A stretch of 40,195 bases of DNA, taken from Opitutus sp. GAS368. Its GTDB lineage: Bacteria > Verrucomicrobiota > Verrucomicrobiia > Opitutales > Opitutaceae. Numbering within the stretch: position 1 is the first letter of the stretch; each line of letters opens with the position of its first letter. The stretch lies in the NCBI GenBank assembly GCA_945874455.1, contig CAMCHO010000022.1, forward strand, positions 1 to 40,195, in the 5' to 3' direction. Shown one piece after another: positions 35,486 through 40,195 of this stretch. The notes below the pieces were generated by a model, which did no database searches, was not told the DNA's origin, and saw only the letters and a list, made by a program, of their open reading frames with translations. The translations under genes were made by a program, and so were the position numbers.

Positions 35486-36079
35486 TCAGGTAGGCGCGAG
35501 GGTGGGTGTCGGCATCCTCGTCCTGCCCGCGCTTGCATGACCCCGGGTGGTTTCAGGCCGCCAGCACCAGTGCCAGGGCTCGTAGCCGATGCGGTGGGGA
35601 TTCCTACGCGGGTAGGTCATCGTAAAACCAAACGCGCCGGCGCGGCGGCGGAGCCAGCGGAACGCCGCCGTGCGAGCGAAAGATTCTTCGACGCTCACGT
35701 CTTCAGGAGTGCCAATATCGATCGCGCGTCCGGTATGGTGTTCACTGAAGCCAGGCGCTGCGACGTAGCGGAGAATGTCGTCGAGCGGGCGACCGGAAGC
35801 GAGTTTGCTTCGGATGAGCAGCGTCTGGCGACGCACGCTACGGAAGCCCGAGAGCGGGAGGAGGGTGATGCGGTCAGCCGCGGCGGCGTCCCGCATCCGG
35901 CGCCAAGCGGCGGCGGCACGGGGTGCGAGACGCACGGGCTTTCCTTCGGTCGGATCGTGGCCGACCAGAATCAGACGGTCGGCATCGGCTTCGCGGAAGG
36001 CGCGCAGGTGCCGCGCGGCACCGTAGTCGGCGGGGATGCCGAGCGAGCGGTGGAGCTCGGTGAGATGCGCAGTGGCCAT
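35486..36079 (-). CDS. M15 family D-alanyl-D-alanine carboxypeptidase (VanY/LdcB-like)
   Basis: From ATG 36079 (MATAHLTELHRSLGIPADYG) this is 197 residues with the M15 zinc-peptidase signature. SEHHTGRAIDIG carries the first His and the Asp ligand, and YEPWHW gives the catalytic Glu and final His ligand. LLPLSGFRSVRRQTLLIRSK is the typical preceding helix. Such enzymes trim the terminal D-Ala of peptidoglycan stem peptides. No signal peptide is evident from this start. The frame is open for 79 more codons upstream but reads as Pro/Arg/Ser-rich filler and overlaps the end of trxB, so I reject the long form. The distance to trxB upstream is 61 bp on the same strand. Confidence 0.85.
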   Translation of the reverse strand: MATAHLTELHRSLGIPADYGAARHLRAFREADADRLILVGHDPTEGKPVRLAPRAAAAWRRMRDAAAADRITLLPLSGFRSVRRQTLLIRSKLASGRPLDDILRYVAAPGFSEHHTGRAIDIGTPEDVSVEESFARTAAFRWLRRRAGAFGFTMTYPRRNPHRIGYEPWHWCWRPETTRGHASAGRTRMPTPTLAPT

Positions 36080-36140
36080 CGGTGATGGGGCGGGCGCGCT
36101 TCGACCGACTGAGGTGGGGAAACCGCCGCTCCCTTCGGAC

Positions 36141-37085
36141 TCAGGCGTGGTGTTCGGCGAGCCAGCGCTCGGCCTCAATGGCTGCGGCGCAACCCATGCC
36201 CGCAGCGGTGATGGCCTGGCGGTAAACGTGGTCGGAGCAATCGCCGGCCACGTAGACTCCGGGGACGTTGGTCTGCACCTGCGAGCCGGGCTGCGGTGTG
36301 AAGTAACCGCCCTCATCGATATCGAGCGGTGGGGCGAAGGGACCAGTGTTGGGGATGTGGCCGATGGCGACGAAGATGCCTTTGACGGGCAGCACAGTCT
36401 CGACGCCGGTCTTGATGTTCTTCACGCGGAGGCCGCTCACCGCACCCTCGGGCACGCCGAGGACTTCGACTGGAATGCTGTCCCACACACACTGGATTTT
36501 TTCGTGAGCGACCGCGCGGTCGGCCATGATCTTCGAGGCGCGCAGTGTATCGCGACGGTGGACCAGATAGACTTTGCTCGCGAAACGGGTGAGGAAGAGC
36601 GCCTCTTCTGCTGCGCTGTCGCCGCCGCCGAGGACGGCGACCTCCATCTTGCGGTAGAACGCGCCGTCACAGGTCGCGCAGGTGGTCACACCCTTGCCGC
36701 CGTAGAGCTCCTTTTCGCCGGGGATGCCGGTGAGCCGGGGCGAAGCGCCCGTGGCGATGATAACGGTCTTTGCGAGAATCACGCGGTCGCCGCAAAATAA
36801 TTTGCGCGGCATGGAGTTGAAATCGACCTTGTCCACCAAGGCTGACTCGAAGCGTGTGCCGAAGCGCGTGGCCTGTTCGCGCATGTTTTGCGTCAACTGG
36901 AAGCCGTCCACACCATGGGGGAAACCGGGGAAGTTTTCCACCTCGCTGGTGGTCGTGAGTTGGCCCCCAGGGAGGGGACCCTCGAGGACGAGCGGATTGA
37001 GGCTGGCGCGCGCGGTGTAGATGGCGGCGGTAAGGCCGGCGCAACCGGTGCCGATGATGACGACGTTTTCGACGGGGGAGGACAT
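36141..37085 (-). CDS. trxB: Thioredoxin-disulfide reductase
   Basis: This 314-residue flavoprotein starts at ATG 37085 ([20 protein letters not shown]). The FAD-binding [16 protein letters not shown], the NADPH-binding [15 protein letters not shown], the redox-active CATC at residues 136-139 ([11 protein letters not shown]) and the second FAD motif [20 protein letters not shown] are all in place. It passes electrons from NADPH to thioredoxin in the cytosol. Note GTGCAG in place of the common GSGPAG in the first motif; the extra Cys is unusual but the fold is intact. The frame is open 40 codons upstream into the leader of the divergent M19 gene and is not used. No thioredoxin gene is nearby. 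Confidence 0.95.
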   Translation of the reverse strand: MSSPVENVVIIGTGCAGLTAAIYTARASLNPLVLEGPLPGGQLTTTSEVENFPGFPHGVDGFQLTQNMREQATRFGTRFESALVDKVDFNSMPRKLFCGDRVILAKTVIIATGASPRLTGIPGEKELYGGKGVTTCATCDGAFYRKMEVAVLGGGDSAAEEALFLTRFASKVYLVHRRDTLRASKIMADRAVAHEKIQCVWDSIPVEVLGVPEGAVSGLRVKNIKTGVETVLPVKGIFVAIGHIPNTGPFAPPLDIDEGGYFTPQPGSQVQTNVPGVYVAGDCSDHVYRQAITAAGMGCAAAIEAERWLAEHHA

Positions 37086-37195
37086 GGAGGATTCCCGAAG
37101 AAAGAGCCGTGGAAATTGCGCAGTGCAACCACGGAGATGGCATGGGTTGGAAAGAAGCGTTTGCCCGCCGGGCGCCCCGAGTTTTTCTTCACCGG

Positions 37196-38365
37196 ATGAT
37201 CCCACTCTCCGCCGCGGCTTCGGCTGCGCAGTCGGCCGCCCTGCACGAGCGCCTTTTCACGATCGATACGCATAGCGATACACCCACGGCGAGCTTCCTG
37301 CGCGAGGGTTGGGACTTCGCCGCGCGGCACGATGCAACGACGGACCGCTCGCAGTGTGATCTGCCGCGCATGCGGGAGGGCGGGATCGACGCGTTGGTGT
37401 TCGCGGTTTACGTGGGACAACTCGCGCGGAACGCCGAGGGCCTGCGGCGCGCCCACGAGCGGGCGCTGCGCTGTTTTGAGCGTACGCATGCGGTGCTGGC
37501 CGCGAACGCCACCGCGTGTGGGTTAGCGCTGACGGCCGATGATGGCCTGCGGTTAAAGGCGGAGGGAAAGCGCGCGATCTATCTGAGTATCGAAAATGCC
37601 TACTCCCTGGGGTGCGATCCTGGCAATGTGGCGAAATTTCATGCGCTCGGGGTGCGGATGCTCGGGCTCACGCACATGCTCAACAATGATGTGGCCGACG
37701 CGTCGACCGATCCCCGCGGCGCGGAATGGGGCGGATTGAGTCCGCTCGGTCGGGAGATCGTGGCGGAAGCGAACCGGCTCGGGATGGTGCTCGACGCCTC
37801 GCATGCGAGCGATGCGACGCTGCGGGATCTGCTCGCGGTATCGCGGGCGCCCGTCGTGCTTTCGCACAGTGGCCCTCGAGCGGTGGCGGATCACCCGCGC
37901 AACGTCGGTGACGAGTTGCTGCGCGCGCTCGCGGCGAACGGCGGCGTGCTGCACATCAACGCGCTGCCGATCTCACTCGTGAACGCGCCGGGTAATGGCC
38001 GCACGGCGGGGATCGCGGAGGTGTTGATCCAGTTCAAGGATCACGTGCTCTCACCCGGAACGTTGGCGGCAGAAAACCACGCCTATGCTATCGTGTGTGC
38101 GGCGCATCCGAACCCGCCCGTGACGTTCGATGATTTCATTCGGCACATTGAGCATGCCGTGGCCGTGATGGGCATCGACCACGTCGGGATCGGCTGTGAT
38201 TTCGACGGCGGCGGTGGCGACTTCGAAGGACTGCGCGACGTGACAGACTATCCGAACATCACGCGCGCGCTAGTGGCGCGCGGGTGGGGCGAGGCGGCTT
38301 TGGCGAAGCTGTGGGGCGGGAATACGCTGCGCGTGATGCGGGCGGTGGCGGGAAAGCGCGCTTGA
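37196..38365 (+). CDS. M19 family membrane dipeptidase (renal dipeptidase homologue)
   Basis: From ATG 37196 ([20 protein letters not shown]) this is 389 residues. The M19 fold is an amidohydrolase-like barrel with a binuclear zinc site. Visible ligands are His and Asp in [11 protein letters not shown], Glu in [13 protein letters not shown], His in VLDASHASD and His in VVLSHSGPR; the C-terminal Asp is in [11 protein letters not shown]. The family hydrolyses dipeptides, including those with D-residues at the C-terminal position, and some act on peptidoglycan-derived dipeptides. No strong signal peptide is present, so it may be cytosolic. It is divergent from trxB with 110 bp between. The frame extends upstream to 37109, but that portion lies in the shared control region. 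Confidence 0.9.
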   Translation: MIPLSAAASAAQSAALHERLFTIDTHSDTPTASFLREGWDFAARHDATTDRSQCDLPRMREGGIDALVFAVYVGQLARNAEGLRRAHERALRCFERTHAVLAANATACGLALTADDGLRLKAEGKRAIYLSIENAYSLGCDPGNVAKFHALGVRMLGLTHMLNNDVADASTDPRGAEWGGLSPLGREIVAEANRLGMVLDASHASDATLRDLLAVSRAPVVLSHSGPRAVADHPRNVGDELLRALAANGGVLHINALPISLVNAPGNGRTAGIAEVLIQFKDHVLSPGTLAAENHAYAIVCAAHPNPPVTFDDFIRHIEHAVAVMGIDHVGIGCDFDGGGGDFEGLRDVTDYPNITRALVARGWGEAALAKLWGGNTLRVMRAVAGKRA

Positions 38366-38396
38366 TTTGGAATCTAATGCCGCCAAGTTTGGATGC

Positions 38397-38600
38397 ATGA
38401 AAACCACGATCGACCTTCCTGAAGAAGAATTGGCAGAAGCTATGAAGCATGCAAACACCACGATCAAGACGGAGGCGGTGGCACGTGCGGTGTCGGAATT
38501 TAACCGCAGGGCGCGGCTGGCGAAACTGGCAGAAAAACTGGGGACCTTTCGCGACCTAATTACGCCGGAAGAACTCCAGAAAATGCGGTCGTTGAATTGA
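38397..38600 (+). CDS. vapB: VapB-type antitoxin
   Basis: This 67-residue protein begins MKTTIDLPEEELAEAMKHAN, the ribbon-helix-helix style N-terminus of short VapB antitoxins that partner PIN toxins (TTIKTEAVARAVSEFNRRAR follows). The tail LGTFRDLITPEELQKMRSLN would wrap the toxin. The ATG at 38397 has a GGA a few bases upstream. The frame is open to 38367, but family members start at MKTT. Only 3 bp separate its stop from the toxin start, so the two are translationally linked. It is expected to bind its own promoter with the toxin. Confidence 0.88.
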   Translation: MKTTIDLPEEELAEAMKHANTTIKTEAVARAVSEFNRRARLAKLAEKLGTFRDLITPEELQKMRSLN

Positions 38601-38603
38601 CGG

Positions 38604-38978
38604 ATGAAACTGATTGATACGTCGAGTTGGATTCACGCGTTACGCCACAATGGTGACGAAGAGAAACGGCGTCGCGTGCAGGAACTGCTTCGCTCGGGAG
38701 CGGCTGCGTGGTGCGACATGGTTCGCGTCGAGTTGTGGCACGGCGTGCGCGGCTTGGCCGAGCGAAAGATGGTGGAGGCTTTGGAAACTGATGTGATTTT
38801 GTTGCCGACGAACGAAGCGGTTTGGGCGAAGGCGATGGAGCTGGCGCGTCGCAGTCGAGCGAACGGTCTGACTGTGCCGGCGGGCGATCTCATCGTCGCG
38901 GGATGCGCGTGGGAGCATGGCGTCGAAATAGAGCACCACGACGCACATCTCACGGCGTTGGCGAAACTATGCGAGTGA
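38604..38978 (+). CDS. vapC: VapC-type PIN-domain toxin
   Basis: This 124-residue PIN-domain ribonuclease has the expected acidic active site: Asp5 in MKLIDTSSWIHAL, Glu in VRVELWHGV about residue 43, Asp in TVPAGDLIVAGCA about 93, and Asp in IEHHDAHLTAL about 112. PIN toxins cleave tRNA or rRNA when freed from antitoxin. Size is normal and the gene is intact. It follows vapB with a 3-bp gap and precedes the convergent helicase gene by 29 bp. Confidence 0.92.
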   Translation: MKLIDTSSWIHALRHNGDEEKRRRVQELLRSGAAAWCDMVRVELWHGVRGLAERKMVEALETDVILLPTNEAVWAKAMELARRSRANGLTVPAGDLIVAGCAWEHGVEIEHHDAHLTALAKLCE

Positions 38979-39007
38979 GGGTGTGCGAAGTTTCGCCGTA
39001 ACGGCTT

Positions 39008-40195
39008 TCACCACCCATAGCTCCGTTTGATCTTCAATGGCTGGTAGAGATCCGGCGAGAGTTCGGACAGGAAGCGGCTCGGGGTGAGGAGCATCGCGGG
39101 GCCGCCTTTCGTATTCACCTTGGGGTAACAGAGGTAGAGTTCGTCGCGGGCGCGCGTCACGGCGACGTAGAAGAGGCGGCGTTCTTCCTCGACATCGCCT
39201 GCCTCGATGGAGCGACGGATGGGAAACATGCCGTCGGCGAGGCCGATCAGGAAGACGGCGGCGTATTCGAGTCCCTTGGACTGGTGCACGGTCGTGAGCC
39301 GCAAGGCGTCGGCATCGGGGTTGGCGGAGCGGTCGCTCGTCTCGCTGTTGAGCAGCATCACCTCGACGAGGAGCTGGTGCATATCGTCGTAACGGCTCGC
39401 AAAACCGATCATGGATTTTAGGTCATCGAGACGGGAGATGTAATTCGAGTAGGCACCTTTGAGGTAGTCCCCATACCAGCCGTCGATCGCGATTTCGACG
39501 GCGTTGTGCGGTTTCATATTCTTCATGACATCGCCGACCTGCTGGAGCGAGGCGATGAACTGGGGCCATTCTTCCTTGGCGTCTTTTGGAACCTTGGTGG
39601 CGACGTCATCGGTGCCGAGCGCTTCGAGGAAATCTTTCTGCATCAGGCGCGCGTGATCCGCGGCGGCGGCATGGATTTTCTGGGCGTTCTTGTCGCCGAC
39701 TTTCGGGAGGAGGACGGCGACGCGATTCCAGGCGGCGGTGTCGGCTGGGTTGTAAACGAAACGCAGTAACGCGATCAGGTCGCGGATGTGCGCCTGTTCG
39801 AAGAAGCGGACGCCGCTCGTGATCTGATACGGAATCTGGAGACGCGAGAGCTCGAGCTGGATGTCGAGGGCGTGAAAGTGCGCCCGGTAAAGGACGGCGA
39901 TGTCGGCGAGGGCACAGCCCTCGTCGATGAGGCCGCGGATGCGTTGGACGATGAATTGGGCCTGCTCACGTCCGTCGATGGACTGCACGAGGTAGGGTTT
40001 TTCGGAGTTGGCGCGGTGGGGGCGGAGTTCTTTTTCGAAGGCGCGGCCCTTGGGCTGAGCGAGGAGGACGCCGTTGGCGAGGGCGAGGATCTGTGGCGTC
40101 GAGCGGTAGTTGGTCTCGATGCGGTGGATGACGGTGCCGGGGTGGCGGTCGGGAAACGTGAGGATGTTTTCGACGTTGGCTCCGCGCCACGTGTA
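39008..40195 (-). CDS. UvrD/PcrA-type DNA helicase (partial, C-terminal part)
   Basis: 395 residues are present; the N-terminus, with Walker A, lies beyond the window edge. The visible part starts YTWRGANVENILTFPDRHPG (motif III) and continues with TNYRSTPQILALANG (motif IV), LRLTTVHQSKGLEYAAVFLI (motif V) and EERRLFYVAVTRARDELYLC (motif VI), the superfamily 1 UvrD/Rep/PcrA order. It unwinds DNA 3' to 5' in repair and replication restart. Motif V reads VHQSKGLE, a common variant of VHxAKGLE. The C-terminal tail ends LKIKRSYGW, shorter than the Tudor-carrying tail of PcrA. The frame remains open to the edge. UvrD versus PcrA versus Rep cannot be decided without the N-terminus. Confidence 0.93.
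   Translation of the reverse strand, partial: YTWRGANVENILTFPDRHPGTVIHRIETNYRSTPQILALANGVLLAQPKGRAFEKELRPHRANSEKPYLVQSIDGREQAQFIVQRIRGLIDEGCALADIAVLYRAHFHALDIQLELSRLQIPYQITSGVRFFEQAHIRDLIALLRFVYNPADTAAWNRVAVLLPKVGDKNAQKIHAAAADHARLMQKDFLEALGTDDVATKVPKDAKEEWPQFIASLQQVGDVMKNMKPHNAVEIAIDGWYGDYLKGAYSNYISRLDDLKSMIGFASRYDDMHQLLVEVMLLNSETSDRSANPDADALRLTTVHQSKGLEYAAVFLIGLADGMFPIRRSIEAGDVEEERRLFYVAVTRARDELYLCYPKVNTKGGPAMLLTPSRFLSELSPDLYQPLKIKRSYGW

Overview
The window is GC-rich (about two thirds G+C by eye) and gene-dense. Its content suggests a Gram-negative member of the Verrucomicrobiota, most likely the Opitutales/Opitutaceae. The signs are a very large TonB-dependent receptor of the style abundant there, an Oar-like receptor, a DUF1080 protein, sulfatase debris, many exported peptidases, weak or absent Shine-Dalgarno sequences, and short dispersed repeats of a kind I associate with those genomes. 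The taxon is an inference; there is no rRNA or other marker gene here.

Layout. 1-3433: a minus-strand pair (TIM-barrel sugar isomerase/epimerase cut by the window edge, and a cupin-type sugar isomerase-like protein) preceded by polypyrimidine and hexamer repeats, next to a PAS-AraC regulator. 3692-4975: an overlapping RelE/ParE-type toxin-antitoxin pair, then a CPBP intramembrane protease. 5020-8237: rlmN and an exported M3 oligopeptidase with a 4-nt overlap. 8238-12483: a DUF1080 protein and a fused MFS/spermidine-synthase protein, with an esterase remnant, a 121-bp MITE-like inverted-repeat element and a broken sulfatase. 12484-19058: MBL-fold hydrolase, prolyl oligopeptidase, esterase-like alpha/beta hydrolase and M28 peptidase, all apparently exported.

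19215-25682 is the most informative block. Cobalamin-dependent methionine synthase is split into two minus-strand genes (homocysteine domain, then pterin/B12/activation domains). It lies head to head with a BtuB-like TonB receptor whose leader carries a recognisable cobalamin riboswitch. Uptake of B12 and its main consumer thus share one divergent control region, which also holds a 20-bp imperfect palindrome.

25722-35342: a giant TonB-dependent receptor, recQ, a small hypothetical gene, and an Oar-like TonB receptor ending in a textbook terminator. 35486-40195: M15 peptidoglycan carboxypeptidase, trxB, M19 dipeptidase, a VapBC pair, and the C-terminal part of a UvrD/PcrA helicase cut by the window edge.

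Taken together the window describes a heterotroph investing in outer-membrane receptors and exported peptidases or esterases. Its intergenic DNA and protein linkers are visibly marked by small repeats and decaying genes. I saw no tRNA, rRNA, CRISPR array, integrase or transposase gene.
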